Shown: positions 1 through 9,068 of the stretch, piece by piece
Layout of the letters: the number at the start of each line of letters is the position of its first letter
Position numbering within the stretch: the first letter of the stretch is position 1
Source of the DNA: Actinomycetes bacterium
Lineage (GTDB): Bacteria > Actinomycetota > Actinomycetes > Actinomycetales > Cellulomonadaceae
DNA length: 9,068 bases
NCBI GenBank assembly: GCA_021793115.1
Contig: JAJYTJ010000148.1
Location: forward strand, 1-9,068
Reading direction: 5' to 3'
Made by a program: the position numbers and the translations under genes
Notes under the pieces: model-generated
The model's database searches: none
What the model was told of the DNA's origin: nothing
Seen by the model: only the letters and a program-made list of their open reading frames with translations

Positions 1-21
1 GCTGCTGATCGCGGTGATGGG
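1..21 (-). other. In-frame continuation of nuoH after its premature TGA
   Basis: Reading the minus strand on past the TGA at 24-22 in the nuoH frame gives seven codons, PITAISS, up to the window edge. From family knowledge, actinobacterial NuoH proteins continue WRAPWP followed by a hydrophobic or small residue stretch. These bases therefore look like the normal next part of nuoH rather than an intergenic region. I see no shift of frame. The rest of the gene would lie outside the window. Confidence 0.6.
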
Positions 22-870
22 TCAGGGCGCGCGCCAGCTACCGAGGAAGAGCGTGGTGGCCACCGCCGAGACGTTGAGCATGTTGATGTACTCGGCGAGG
101 AAGAACCACGCGAACTTCATCGACGAGTACTCGGTGGTGTAGCCGCCGACGAGCTCGCCCTCGGCCTCCGGGAGGTCGAACGGCAGGCGGTTGGTCTCGC
201 CCACCATCGAGATGACGTAGATGACGAAGGCCGGCAGCAGCGGCAGGAACCACCAGGTCCGCGTCTGGGAGCCGACGATCTGGCTGGTCGACATCGACCC
301 GGCGAGCACGAACACGCTCACCAGCGACAGCCCCATCGCGAGCTCGTAGCTGATCACCTGGGCGGTCGACCGCACGGAGCCGAGCAGCGGGTACGTCGAG
401 CCCGACGACCAGCCGCCGAGCACGATGCCGTACACCCCGACCGAGGTGCACGCGAGGATGTAGAGCACCGCGACCGGGAAGTCGGTGAGCTGCAGCGGCG
501 TGTGGATCCCGAAGAAGTTGACCTCGGGCCCCATGGGGATGACCGCGTACGTCAGCAGGGCGCAGAACACCGAGATCATCGGCGCCACGAGGTACACCAG
601 CAGGTCCGCGGCGCGGACGGTGATGTCCTCCTTGACCAGGAGCTTCATGGCGTCGGCCAACGATTGCAGCAGGCCGAACGGGCCGTGCACGTTGGGGCCG
701 GGGCGCAGCTGCATGCGGCCCACGACGCGCCGCTCGAACCAGATCGCGATGAGCACGCTGAGCAGCAGGAACACCACGATCAGCACGGCCTTGACCAGCC
801 AGACCCACCACTGGTCGTGGCTGAAGTCGGCCACCACCGGGCTGCCCGTCGCGGCGAGAAGGTGGTTCAC
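22..870 (-). CDS. nuoH: NADH-quinone oxidoreductase subunit H, prematurely terminated
   Basis: NuoH (ND1 family) is the membrane subunit that joins the peripheral arm to the proton-pumping arm of complex I and forms much of the quinone chamber. The readable product is 282 aa. Visible family signatures are [15 protein letters not shown] (residues 46-60) followed by a conserved cytoplasmic loop, and [20 protein letters not shown] (224-243), the acidic loop facing the quinone cavity, followed by TTEYSSMKF. Hydrophobic segments lie near 23-44, 90-112, 131-152, 173-193, 206-223 and 252-277. The start is a GTG whose GTGA overlaps the nuoG stop, with an AAGGAGG ribosome site 7 nt upstream. Family members are usually about 400-450 aa, so roughly the last third, including the final transmembrane helices, is missing. 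The stop is a TGA directly after GSWRAP, where relatives have Trp (WRAPWP); reading on in frame gives PITAISS. It may be a nonsense mutation or a sequence error. The identity is certain; the functional status is not. Confidence 0.93.
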   Translation of the reverse strand: MNHLLAATGSPVVADFSHDQWWVWLVKAVLIVVFLLLSVLIAIWFERRVVGRMQLRPGPNVHGPFGLLQSLADAMKLLVKEDITVRAADLLVYLVAPMISVFCALLTYAVIPMGPEVNFFGIHTPLQLTDFPVAVLYILACTSVGVYGIVLGGWSSGSTYPLLGSVRSTAQVISYELAMGLSLVSVFVLAGSMSTSQIVGSQTRTWWFLPLLPAFVIYVISMVGETNRLPFDLPEAEGELVGGYTTEYSSMKFAWFFLAEYINMLNVSAVATTLFLGSWRAP

Positions 871-3451
871 GCCGTGGCCTCCTTCTCCTCGAGCTGCTCC
901 GACGCCTGCGCCGCGCGAGCCAGGCGTACCACGTGCCCCGCGTCCGCGTGCAGGGTGTCCCGCACCGCGCAGTCCGCACCGTTGGTCGGCACCCAGACCA
1001 CACGGTCCGGCATCGCCGTGACGAGCACCGGCAGCGTCACCGCGCCGGCGTCGGTCGAGACCGTGACGGACTCGCCGTCCGCCACCCCTAGGGCCGCGGC
1101 CGTCGCGGCCGACAGCCGCGCGGACGACCGCTTGCCGGTGCCGGCGAGGAACGGCTCGCCGCCCTGCAGCCGCCCGCCGTCCAGGAGCAGGTGCCACGTC
1201 GCCAGGACCGCCTGCGTCCCGTCGACCGCCGGCGGCTCGCCCGCGGCCTCGTCGGGCGCGTCGGCGCGCGCGCCGTCCCAGCCACCGAGCTGGTCCAGCT
1301 CGGCATGCACGTCGGCGAGCGTGCGCAGCCCCAGCGTGACGCCGAGCGCGTCGGCCACGGCGTCGAGCATCCGGGCGTCGGTCAGCGCGGTGCTCACGAG
1401 CGCCTGCGGGAACGGCCGGGGCCGGCCCTCCCACGTGACGAACGTGCCGGGCTTCTCCACCGGCGGCGCGACGGGCAGCACCACGTCGGCCCGCTGCGTC
1501 ACCTCGGACGGCAGCACCTCCAGGCTCACGACGAAGGCGCGGTCCAGGGCGCGCCGCGCGAGCTCCGGGTCGGGCAGGTCGGCCACCTCGAGGCCGCCGA
1601 CGACGAGCGCGGCGATCTCGCCGTCCGCCGCCGCCCGCAGGATCGCGTCCAGGTCGCGTCCGGGCTCGCTCGGCAGGGACTCGACGCCCCAGGCCGCGGC
1701 CATGTCGACCCGCGCGGCGGAGTCCGCCACGGGACGGCCGCCCGGCAGCAGGCCCGGCAGCGTGCCGGCCTCGACCGCGCCGCGCTCGCCCGCCCGCCGG
1801 GGCACCCAGGCGAGCCTGGCGCCGGTGCGCGCCGCGAGCCGCAGCGCGGCGGACAGGGCGCCCGGCACGGTGGCCAGGCGCTCGCCGACGAGCACGACGG
1901 CGCCGGGTGCGGCCAGCGCCGCCGCCGCGGCGGCCAGCGCGTCGTCACCGCCCTCGGCGATGCCGTCGAGCACCTCTGCCTCAGTGCCGGGGGCCGCGGG
2001 CAGCAGCGTGCCGGCGAGCCGCTCGATGCCGCGCGAGGCGAAGGGCGCCACGGTGAAGACCCGGCCCTTGCGCCGCAGCAGGCCCTGCCGCAGGCGCAGG
2101 AAGAGGATGCCGCCCTCCTCCTCGGGCTCGAGCCCGACGAAGAGCACCGCCGGGGCGGCGTCGAGGTCGGCGAACGTCACGTCGAGCGTGCGGCCGGCGA
2201 CGTGGTGGGCCAGGAAGGCCGCCTCCTCCGCGGAGTGCGGGCGCGCCCGGTGGTCGACGTCGTTCGTGTGCAGCGCGACACGAGCGAACTTTGCGTAGCC
2301 GTACGCGTCCTCGAGCGTGAGCCGGCCGCCGGGCAGCACCGCGGCGCCGCCCTTCTCGAGCGCTCCCGCGAGCCCCGCCGCCGCGGCGTCGAGCGCCTCG
2401 GTCAGGCTCGTCGCGTGCAGCTCGCCGTCCTCGCGCACCTGCGGCACGGTCAGCCGCTCGGGCGAGGCCTGCCACGGGAACGCGAAGCGGTCCTTGTCGG
2501 TGATGAACTCGGCGTTGACCGCCGGGTCGTTGCCCGACAGCCGCCGCAGCACCACGCCGCGCCGGTGGTCGATGCGGATCGCGGAGCCCTGCGCGTCGTG
2601 CTCGGCGACCGACGGCGTGGACACCAGGTCGAACGGGCGCGAGCGGAAGCGGTACGCGGCGCTCGTCAGCGCGCCGACCGGGCAGATCTGCACGGTGTTG
2701 CCGGAGAAGTACGACGCGAACGGCCGCCCGCTGACGTCCAGGCTCGTCTCGCCCACCGGGGCCTCGCCCGCGATGTCGAGCACCTGCGTGTCGAACGTGC
2801 CGATCTGCTGGCGCGCGCCGCGCATCTGCAGGTCGATGAACAGGTCGCCCGCGATCTCCTCGGAGAACCGCGTGCAGCGCTGGCAGAGGATGCACCGCTC
2901 GCGGTCGAGGAGGATCTGCGTCGAGATCCGGATCGGCTTGGCGTAGGTGCGCTTCTCGTCGATGAACCGGCTCGTGGCACGGCCGTTGCTCATCGCCTGG
3001 TTCTGCAGCGGGCACTCGCCGCCCTTGTCGCAGACCGGGCAGTCGAGCGGGTGGTTGATGAGCAGGAACTCCATGACGCCGTGCTGCGCCTTGTCGGCCT
3101 CCGAGGAGGTCCGCTGCGTCTTGACCACCATGCCCGGCGTCGCCTCGAGCGTGCACGACGCCTGCGGCTTCGGGAACTTGGCGAGCTGGTCGCCGCGCGG
3201 CGCCCACACCTCGACGAGGCACTGGCGGCACGCGCCGGCGGGTGCCAGCAGCGGGTGGTCGCAGAACCGCGGGATCTGGATGCCCAGCTGCTCGGCGGCG
3301 CGGATGACGAGCGTGCCCTTGGGCACGGTCGTCTCGACGCCGTCGATGCTGAACGTCACCGTCGCGGTGGGCTCCGGCGCGACGGCCGGTGCCGCGGGCG
3401 GCACCAGGGGCGTCACGCCGGTCGCCCGGGGTCGCGGGGTCGTCACGGTCA

Positions 3452-3452
<1 letters not shown>
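867..3452 (-). CDS. nuoG: NADH-quinone oxidoreductase subunit G, lacking the N7 cluster ligands
   Basis: NuoG is the largest peripheral subunit of complex I and relays electrons from the FMN in NuoF through Fe-S clusters toward NuoI and NuoB. The product is 861 aa. After a Pro/Ala-rich leader (1-30) comes a ferredoxin-like [2Fe-2S] N1b domain with C64, C75, C78 and C100. The next motif, [14 protein letters not shown] (H134, C138, C141, C147), binds the His-ligated N5-type [4Fe-4S] cluster. C187, C190, C193 and C257 bind the next [4Fe-4S] cluster. The remainder (about 270-861) is the molybdopterin-oxidoreductase-like region, ending in a molybdopterin-dinucleotide-binding-like fold, which in complex I carries no molybdenum. 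The four cysteines that bind the extra cluster N7 in E. coli and Thermus are replaced by A283, D286, S290 and T318. The ATG start shares its A with the nuoF TGA (TGATG). The stop overlaps the nuoH GTG. Only a weak G-rich ribosome site is visible, so coupling to nuoF is likely. Confidence 0.98.
878..884 (-). promoter_or_regulatory. Strong Shine-Dalgarno for nuoH inside the nuoG 3' end
   Basis: The minus strand reads AAGGAGG, 7 nt before the GTG at 870-868. It is embedded in the codons for the last residues of NuoG (EKEATA). It decides the nuoH start, because no other start codon nearby has a comparable site, and the GTGA overlap with the nuoG stop supports coupled translation. Confidence 0.8.
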
Positions 3453-4782
<1,330 letters not shown>

Positions 4783-4786
<4 letters not shown>

Positions 4787-5529
4787 TTCGCCTCCTCGGC
4801 GGTGCCGTCGGCACCGCGGGCCTCGTCGCCGAACGGCGCCGCCGCCCAGCCGTGCTCGTGGGCGACCTTGAGGCCGGCCAGCGTGGCGGGTCCGGCGGTG
4901 TCGCCCTCGTCGGCGCGTCCGTCCGGGAACCCGGCGAGCACGCGGCTCATCTCCTTGAACGTCACCACGGTGTCCGCGCCGCGCGTCGGCCGCACGGGCG
5001 TGCCCGCCCGGAGGTCGTCGACGAGCCGCGTGGCCGACTGTGGCGTCTGGTTGTCGAAGAACTCCCAGTTGACCATCACCACGGGCGCGTAGTCGCAGGC
5101 CGCGTTGCACTCGACGCGCTCGAGCGTCACGGCGCCGTCCGGCGTCGTCTCGTCGTTGCCGATGCCGAGGTGCTCGACGAGCTCCTCCCAGATCGCGTCC
5201 CCGCCCATGACGGCGCAGAGCGCCGTGGTGCACACGCCCACGGTGTACGTGCCGTTCGGGTGCCGCTTGTACTGCGTGTAGAACGTCGCCACGGCGCTCA
5301 CCTCGGCGGTGGTCAGCCCGAGGGTCTCGGCCGCGAACGTGATGCCGCGCGGCGAGACGTAGCCGTCCTCCGACTGCACCAGGTGCAGCAGCGGCAGCAG
5401 CGCGGACTGCTGCTTCGGGTACCGCGCGATGATCGCCGCGGCGTCGGCGGCGAGGCGCTCGCGCGTCGCGTCGTCGTACCCCGTCGCGTGGGTCTGGCCG
5501 AGGGTCCGGCCCTGGGGCTGGTTGGTCAT
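4783..5529 (-). CDS. nuoE: NADH-quinone oxidoreductase subunit E (24 kDa, cluster N1a)
   Basis: NuoE is the thioredoxin-fold [2Fe-2S] subunit that sits next to NuoF in the NADH module; its cluster N1a lies off the main electron path. The product is 248 aa. A helical N-terminal part (about 20-90) includes [18 protein letters not shown] and GYVSP. The N1a ligands are C100 and C105 (VCTTALC) and C141 and C145 (ECNAAC), with the expected C-x4-C and C-x3-C spacing. Residues about 182-248 form a tail rich in Gly, Ala, Asp and Glu, ending GTAEEAK. This is longer than in the E. coli protein, but long tails are usual in actinobacterial NuoE. The ATG overlaps the nuoD stop by one base (TGATG). The nearest GGAGG is 12 nt upstream, inside the last codons of nuoD, which is rather far, so coupling probably helps initiation. 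Confidence 0.98.
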
Positions 5530-6878
5530 CAGCGGTCCACGCCTCCCAGCACGGGGTCGATCGAGGCGACGGCGGCGACGACGTCGGCGAGGTTGCCGCC
5601 CTCGCACATGACCGACACCGCCTGCAGGTTGTTGAAGCTCGGGTCGCGGAAGTGCGCCCGGTAGGGCCGGGTGCCGCCGTCCGAGACGACGTGCACGCCG
5701 AGCACGCCGCGGGGGTGCTCCACCTCGCTGAACGCCTGCCCGGCCGGGACGCGGAAGCCCTCGGTGACGAGCTTGAAGTGGTGGATCAGGGCCTCCATCG
5801 AGGTGCCCATGATGTCCTTGATGTGCTCGAGGCTGTTGCCCTGGCCGTCGGGACCCACCGCCAGCTGCGCGGGCCACGCGATCTTCTTGTCGGCGACCAT
5901 GACCGGCGCGTTCGGGCCGAGGGCGGCGAGCCGGTCGAGGGTCTGCTCGACGATGTGGATCGACTGCCACATCTCCTCGAAGCGGACGACCATCCGGTCC
6001 CACGCGTCGGCGTTGGTGCCGGTCGGCACGTCGAAGTCGTACGTCTCGTAGCCGCTGTACGGGTTGGCCTTGCGCACGTCGTACGGCAGGCCGGCCGACC
6101 GCAGGATGGGCCCGGTCATGCCCAGCGCCATGCAGCCCGCCAGGTCGAGGTAGCCCACGTTCTGGTAGCGCAGCTTGAGGATGGGGTTGGCCAGCATGAG
6201 CTTCTGCAGGTCGCCCGCGTACTTCTTGACGCCGACGAGCGCCTCGCGGACCGCGTCCACGCCGCCCGGCGGCAGGTCCTGGACCACGCCCCCGGGGCGG
6301 ATGTACGCGTGGTTCATCCGCAGGCCGGTGATGAGCTCGAAGACCTGCAGGATGTGCTCGCGGCCCTGGAACGCCAGCGTCATGATCGTCGTGGCGCCGA
6401 GCTCGTTGCCGCCCGTGCCCAGGCAGATGAAGTGTGACGCGATCCGGTTGAGCTCCATCATCATCACGCGGATGACCGAGGCCTTCTCGGGCACGTCGTC
6501 CGTGATGCCCAGCAGCTTCTCGGTGGCCAGGCAGTAGGCGGCCTCCTGGAACAGCGGGGCCACGTAGTCCATGCGGGTGCAGAACGTCACGCCCTGGGTC
6601 CAGGTGCGGAACTCCATGTTCTTCTCGATGCCCGTGTGCAGGTAGCCGATGCCCGCGCGGGCCTCGGTCACCGTCTCGCCCTCGATCTCGAGCATCAGGC
6701 GGAGCACGCCGTGCGTCGACGGGTGCTGCGGGCCCATGTTGACGACGATGCGCTCCTCGCCGAGGCGAGCGGCCTCCTCGGCGATGGTCGACCAGTCACC
6801 GCCGGACGCCTCGAACGAGGACAGGTTCGCCGTGGTCTCGTCGTCCACCACCGGCCGGGTGGCGTGCACGTTGCTCAT
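5529..6878 (-). CDS. nuoD: NADH-quinone oxidoreductase subunit D (49 kDa, quinone site)
   Basis: NuoD resembles the large subunit of NiFe hydrogenases without the metal site. With NuoB it forms the quinone head-group pocket near cluster N2. The product is 449 aa. The core opens with [15 protein letters not shown] (47-61). H56 and Y105 are spaced exactly as the quinone-contacting His38 and Tyr87 of the Thermus Nqo4 subunit (49 residues apart). Other family blocks are GYLHTGIEK (78-86), [36 protein letters not shown], and the terminal [25 protein letters not shown] region, with the VDR end typical of the family. The first 45 residues are a variable leader. The ATG shares one base with the nuoC stop (TGATG). 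A GGAGG lies 11 nt upstream within nuoC. The stop shares one base with the nuoE start. Nothing in the catalytic core looks degraded. Confidence 0.99.
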   Translation of the reverse strand: MSNVHATRPVVDDETTANLSSFEASGGDWSTIAEEAARLGEERIVVNMGPQHPSTHGVLRLMLEIEGETVTEARAGIGYLHTGIEKNMEFRTWTQGVTFCTRMDYVAPLFQEAAYCLATEKLLGITDDVPEKASVIRVMMMELNRIASHFICLGTGGNELGATTIMTLAFQGREHILQVFELITGLRMNHAYIRPGGVVQDLPPGGVDAVREALVGVKKYAGDLQKLMLANPILKLRYQNVGYLDLAGCMALGMTGPILRSAGLPYDVRKANPYSGYETYDFDVPTGTNADAWDRMVVRFEEMWQSIHIVEQTLDRLAALGPNAPVMVADKKIAWPAQLAVGPDGQGNSLEHIKDIMGTSMEALIHHFKLVTEGFRVPAGQAFSEVEHPRGVLGVHVVSDGGTRPYRAHFRDPSFNNLQAVSVMCEGGNLADVVAAVASIDPVLGGVDR

Positions 6879-7816
6879 CAGGAGTACGACCTCCGCTGGT
6901 CCGGTGGCGGCGTGGTGGCGCCCTTGTACTCGACCGGGATGCCGCCGAGCGGGTAGTCCTTGCGCTGCGGGTGTCCCGGCCAGTCGTCCGGCATCTCGAT
7001 CCTCGCCAGGCTGGGGTGGCCGTCGAAGACGATGCCGAAGAAGTCCCAGGTCTCCCGCTCGTGCCAGTCGTTCGCCGGGTAGACGCCGACGGTCGACGGG
7101 ATGTGCGGGTCGTCGTCCGGCGCCGTGACCTCCAGGCGCAGCCGGCGCCCGTGCGTCACCGACACCAGGTGGTACACCGCGTGGAGCTCGCGGCCGGCCT
7201 CGTGCGGGTAGTGCACGCCGTTGACGCCCATCGACAGCTCGAACCGCAGGTCCTGGTCGTCGCGCAGCGCCTGCGCCACCTCGACGAGGTGCTCGCGGGC
7301 CACGGTGAGGGTGAGCTCGCCGCGGTCGACGACGACCGACTCGACGGCCGCCGCGAACGTGGTCCCCGACTCGTCGAGCATCTCCGCGAGGATGTCGACC
7401 ACCTCGTCGAACCAGCCGCCGTACGGGCGATCGCTCGGCCCCGGCAGCGCCACCGGCACCACGAGGCCGCCGTAGCCGGACGTGTCGCCGGAGCCGTGCA
7501 CGCCGAACATGCCCTGCCGCACGTCGATGACGGGGATGACCCCGGTGACGGTGCGGCCGGCGTTCTGGGCGCCGGCCTCGAGCGCCGTCTCGCTCGTCGC
7601 CTGCGCGGCGGCCGCGGCCGGCGTCGTCGCCTCGCCCGGCTTCACGACGGCGGCCGCATCGGCCTTCTCACCGGTGGGGGCGGACGTCCGAGCGGCGTCG
7701 CGCGTCGCGTCCTTCGTCGCACCCACCTCGGCGCGCGTGTCGGGCGGCGTGGTGCCCACCTCGGCCTTGCCGACGGCGCTGACCACGTCGTCGGCCTTCT
7801 TCGTCGGATCGGTCAT
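6878..7816 (-). CDS. nuoC: NADH-quinone oxidoreductase subunit C (30 kDa) with long N-terminal extension
   Basis: NuoC is a peripheral-arm subunit without cofactors that braces NuoD and NuoB. The product is 312 aa. The conserved part starts near [20 protein letters not shown] (100-119), a block typical of Actinobacteria. It runs through the fold with [14 protein letters not shown] (191-204) and HAVYHLVS, to the family signature [18 protein letters not shown] (251-268) and QRKDYPLGG (284-292). Residues 1 to about 95 form an extension dominated by Ala, Thr, Asp, Glu and Lys. It looks disordered and contains AEVG twice, 11 residues apart. An internal Met103 falls where the conserved core begins, but the ATG chosen here lies in an ATGA overlap with the nuoB stop, and reading is open throughout, so I prefer the long form. 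No clear ribosome site precedes the ATG, which points to coupling with nuoB. The stop overlaps the nuoD start. Confidence 0.96.
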   Translation of the reverse strand: MTDPTKKADDVVSAVGKAEVGTTPPDTRAEVGATKDATRDAARTSAPTGEKADAAAVVKPGEATTPAAAAAQATSETALEAGAQNAGRTVTGVIPVIDVRQGMFGVHGSGDTSGYGGLVVPVALPGPSDRPYGGWFDEVVDILAEMLDESGTTFAAAVESVVVDRGELTLTVAREHLVEVAQALRDDQDLRFELSMGVNGVHYPHEAGRELHAVYHLVSVTHGRRLRLEVTAPDDDPHIPSTVGVYPANDWHERETWDFFGIVFDGHPSLARIEMPDDWPGHPQRKDYPLGGIPVEYKGATTPPPDQRRSYS

Positions 7817-8367
7817 CGCAGCAGGCCCGTCATGTGGGAGGTCGGGGTGGCCTCGAGCGCCGCCTTCTCGGCGGCCGCGGCCGCGGCGCGGCGGTCGACG
7901 CCGAGCGGCGAGTGCTGGATCTGGTCGTGCAGCGCGAGGATCGCGTGCAGCAGCATCTCGGGGCGGGGCGGGCAGCCCGGCAGGTAGATGTCCACCGGCA
8001 CCACGTGGTCGACGCCCTGCACCACCGCGTAGTTGTTGAACATGCCGCCGGAGCTGGCGCAGACGCCCATGGAGAGCACCCACTTGGGCTCGGGCATCTG
8101 GTCGTAGACCTGGCGCACGATCGGCGCCATCTTCTGCGACACGCGCCCGGCGACGATCATGAGGTCGGACTGGCGCGGCGAGGCGCGGAACACCTCCATG
8201 CCGATCCGGGAGATGTCGAACCGCGGACCACCGGTGGCCATCATCTCGATCGCGCAGCAGGCCAGGCCGAACGTCACCGGCCACAGCGACGCCTTGCGGA
8301 CGTAGCCGACCATGCTCTCGACCGTCGTCAGCAGGATCCCCGAAGGGGCGTGCTCCTCGAGCCCCAT
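7813..8367 (-). CDS. nuoB: NADH-quinone oxidoreductase subunit B (cluster N2)
   Basis: NuoB (PSST subunit) carries the terminal [4Fe-4S] cluster N2, which hands electrons to the quinone. The product is 184 aa, a normal length. The N2 ligands are the adjacent pair C37 and C38 ([11 protein letters not shown]), C103 ([15 protein letters not shown]) and C132 ([11 protein letters not shown]), exactly as in the family. The segment [20 protein letters not shown] (49-68) lines the quinone pocket. The tail (about 155-184) holds an Ala-rich stretch (160-166) followed by a charged helix and is the variable part. The ATG has a GAGG 6 nt upstream and follows a 45-nt gap after nuoA, the only real spacer inside the nuo cluster here. 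The stop forms an ATGA overlap with nuoC. NuoD is its direct partner at the quinone site. Confidence 0.99.
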   Translation of the reverse strand: MGLEEHAPSGILLTTVESMVGYVRKASLWPVTFGLACCAIEMMATGGPRFDISRIGMEVFRASPRQSDLMIVAGRVSQKMAPIVRQVYDQMPEPKWVLSMGVCASSGGMFNNYAVVQGVDHVVPVDIYLPGCPPRPEMLLHAILALHDQIQHSPLGVDRRAAAAAAEKAALEATPTSHMTGLLR

Positions 8368-8412
8368 GTCAGGCCTCGCTTCCCGCGCTCGTCGTCCCCG
8401 TGCGTGCCCCGC

Positions 8413-8775
8413 TCAGTCCCATTCGAGCCCCCCGCGCCGCCACTCGTAGACGAACGGCACCGTGATGAGGGCGAGGAAGCCGAGCATCGCGATCAGGCCG
8501 AACCAGGCCAGCTCGCCGAAGTCCACCGCCCACGGGTAGAGGAAGACCACCTCGATGTCGAAGACGATGAACGTCATCGCGACCAGGTAGTACTTGATCG
8601 GGAACCGCCCGCCGCCGATGGCGTGCGGCGTCGGCTGGATGCCGCACTCGTAGGCCTCGAGCTTGGCGCGGTTGTAGCGCCGCGGTCCCAGGATCGCCGA
8701 CGCCCCGACACCGCCGAGCGCCATCACGCCCGCGATGCCCATCATCCACAGGAGCGGGACGTACGGGTTGCTCAT
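8413..8775 (-). CDS. nuoA: NADH-quinone oxidoreductase subunit A
   Basis: NuoA (ND3 family) is a small three-helix membrane subunit packed against NuoH at the arm junction. The product is 120 aa, the usual size. Predicted membrane segments are near residues 8-30, 62-82 and 88-110. The loop after helix 1 has YECGIQPTP (42-50), whose Cys43 lies in the flexible ND3 loop near the quinone site. Helix 2 carries the conserved MTFIVFDIEVVFLYPWA (67-83) with D73 and E75. The ATG at 8775 is chosen over the in-frame GTG at 8787, because GGAGGA sits 4 nt before the ATG and would be coding if the GTG were used. The gene is first in the nuo cluster, 46 nt after the reductase stop. That gap is too short to show a clear promoter of its own, so transcription may come from upstream. 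Confidence 0.98.
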   Translation of the reverse strand: MSNPYVPLLWMMGIAGVMALGGVGASAILGPRRYNRAKLEAYECGIQPTPHAIGGGRFPIKYYLVAMTFIVFDIEVVFLYPWAVDFGELAWFGLIAMLGFLALITVPFVYEWRRGGLEWD

Positions 8776-8821
8776 CGGGTCCTCCACGCAGTCGTCGCGG
8801 GACAGCAGATCATGCCGATTC
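8776..8821 (-). other. Short intergenic gap before nuoA
   Basis: These 46 nt separate the reductase stop from the nuoA ATG. Besides the nuoA ribosome site I see only a 7-nt direct repeat (GGCATGA on the minus strand), one copy covering the reductase stop (8828-8822) and the other 12 nt downstream (8816-8810). There is no hairpin followed by a T-run and no convincing -35/-10 pair. This favours co-transcription of the reductase gene with nuo, or a promoter inside or upstream of the reductase gene. Confidence 0.5.
8780..8785 (-). promoter_or_regulatory. Shine-Dalgarno for nuoA
   Basis: The minus strand reads GGAGGA, 4 nt before the ATG at 8775-8773. It fixes the nuoA start at MSNPYVPLL rather than at the GTG 12 nt further upstream, which overlaps this site by one base. 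Confidence 0.8.
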
Positions 8822-9068
8822 TCATGCCCGGGGCACCATCCTCGTCATGGCGGCGATGACGCGGTCGAACGCGTCCCCGCCGTGGGGCTCGTAGCAGTCG
8901 GCCAGAAGCTTGTGGGTGAACCGCATGACGAGCGGGCGGGGTAGACCGTAGCGCGTGCAGGCCCGCATCACCTGCGGGTGCTCGATGAGCTTCACGAAGA
9001 TCCGCCCCAGCGTGTAGTAGCCACCCAGGTCGTCCTTCATCCTCGTCCCGTAGGCGGCGAACGCGCGC
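8822..9068 (-). CDS. Geranylgeranyl reductase family flavoprotein (MenJ-like), C-terminal part
   Basis: Only the last 81 codons are in the window; the start lies beyond 9068. The readable tail runs RAFAAYGTRMKDDLGGYYT, then LGRIFVKLIEHPQVMRACTRYGLPRP and ends MTRMVPRA. It matches my recollection of the C-terminal region of FAD-dependent geranylgeranyl reductase family proteins that precede nuo in Actinobacteria such as Streptomyces. In Mycobacterium a family member (MenJ) reduces one isoprene unit of the menaquinone side chain. The FAD-binding N-terminus cannot be seen here, so the substrate is inferred from family and context. Being directly upstream of nuoA, same strand, with a 46-nt gap, it plausibly supplies modified menaquinone for the respiratory chain. 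An archaeal-lipid-type or chlorophyll-type substrate is unlikely in this setting. Family assignment is fairly sure; the exact reaction is less so. Confidence 0.85.
   Translation of the reverse strand, partial: RAFAAYGTRMKDDLGGYYTLGRIFVKLIEHPQVMRACTRYGLPRPLVMRFTHKLLADCYEPHGGDAFDRVIAAMTRMVPRA

Noticed and set aside
1086..1093. CCCTAGGG palindrome containing the rare CTAG tetranucleotide
   Set aside because: It is a single short site within nuoG codons, with no second copy or neighbouring element seen.
7868..7890. GC-rich simple repeat of GCGGCC type
   Set aside because: It encodes the Ala run near the NuoB C-terminus and needs no other explanation.
8368..8412. Possible terminator or promoter between nuoA and nuoB
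   Set aside because: The 45 nt show no stem-loop with a T-run and no clear promoter hexamers, only the nuoB ribosome site GAGG.
8369..8749. Minus-strand open frame in a second frame over nuoA
   Set aside because: It is an Arg/Gly-rich out-of-frame shadow of nuoA with no domain, while the nuoA frame carries all NuoA signatures.
8785..8787. Alternative GTG start for nuoA, adding four residues
   Set aside because: Using it would place the GGAGGA ribosome site inside the coding region, and the ATG at 8775 has ideal spacing and matches the family N-terminus.

Overview
The window is a slice of a high-GC (roughly 70% by eye, not counted) actinobacterial chromosome. All recognisable genes lie on the minus strand. 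It carries the first eight genes of a 14-subunit NADH:quinone oxidoreductase (respiratory complex I) operon in the canonical order nuoA-B-C-D-E-F-G-H. Upstream of nuoA is the 3' end of a geranylgeranyl-reductase-family (MenJ-like) flavoprotein gene. Gene order, protein lengths and sequence style (for example the DTSGYGGLV block of NuoC) fit Actinobacteria. A Cellulomonas-like member of the Micrococcales is my best guess, but this is an inference and not proven.

Layout, in the direction of transcription (right to left): the reductase C-terminus (9068-8822); a 46-nt gap with the nuoA Shine-Dalgarno; nuoA (8775-8413); a 45-nt gap; nuoB (8367-7813); nuoC (7816-6878); nuoD (6878-5529); nuoE (5529-4783); nuoF (4786-3452); nuoG (3452-867); and nuoH (870-22, stopping early). 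From nuoB to nuoH every stop and start codon overlap, by 4 nt (ATGA or GTGA) or 1 nt (TGATG), so this is one translationally coupled unit. No stretch over about 50 nt is non-coding. I see no RNA gene, mobile element, CRISPR array or convincing terminator.

How the genes work together: NuoE, F and G form the NADH-oxidising arm (FMN and most Fe-S clusters). NuoB, C and D form the connecting module with cluster N2 and the quinone site. NuoA and NuoH are the membrane subunits at the quinone chamber. NuoI to NuoN would follow beyond position 1. The flanking reductase fits menaquinone side-chain modification, which would link quinone maturation to the enzyme that reduces the quinone.

I found no new kind of system: this is core respiratory metabolism. 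The points worth a second look are an in-frame TGA in nuoH exactly where the family has a conserved Trp, loss of all four ligand positions of cluster N7 in NuoG, and a long Ala/Thr-rich N-terminal extension on NuoC with a small internal repeat.
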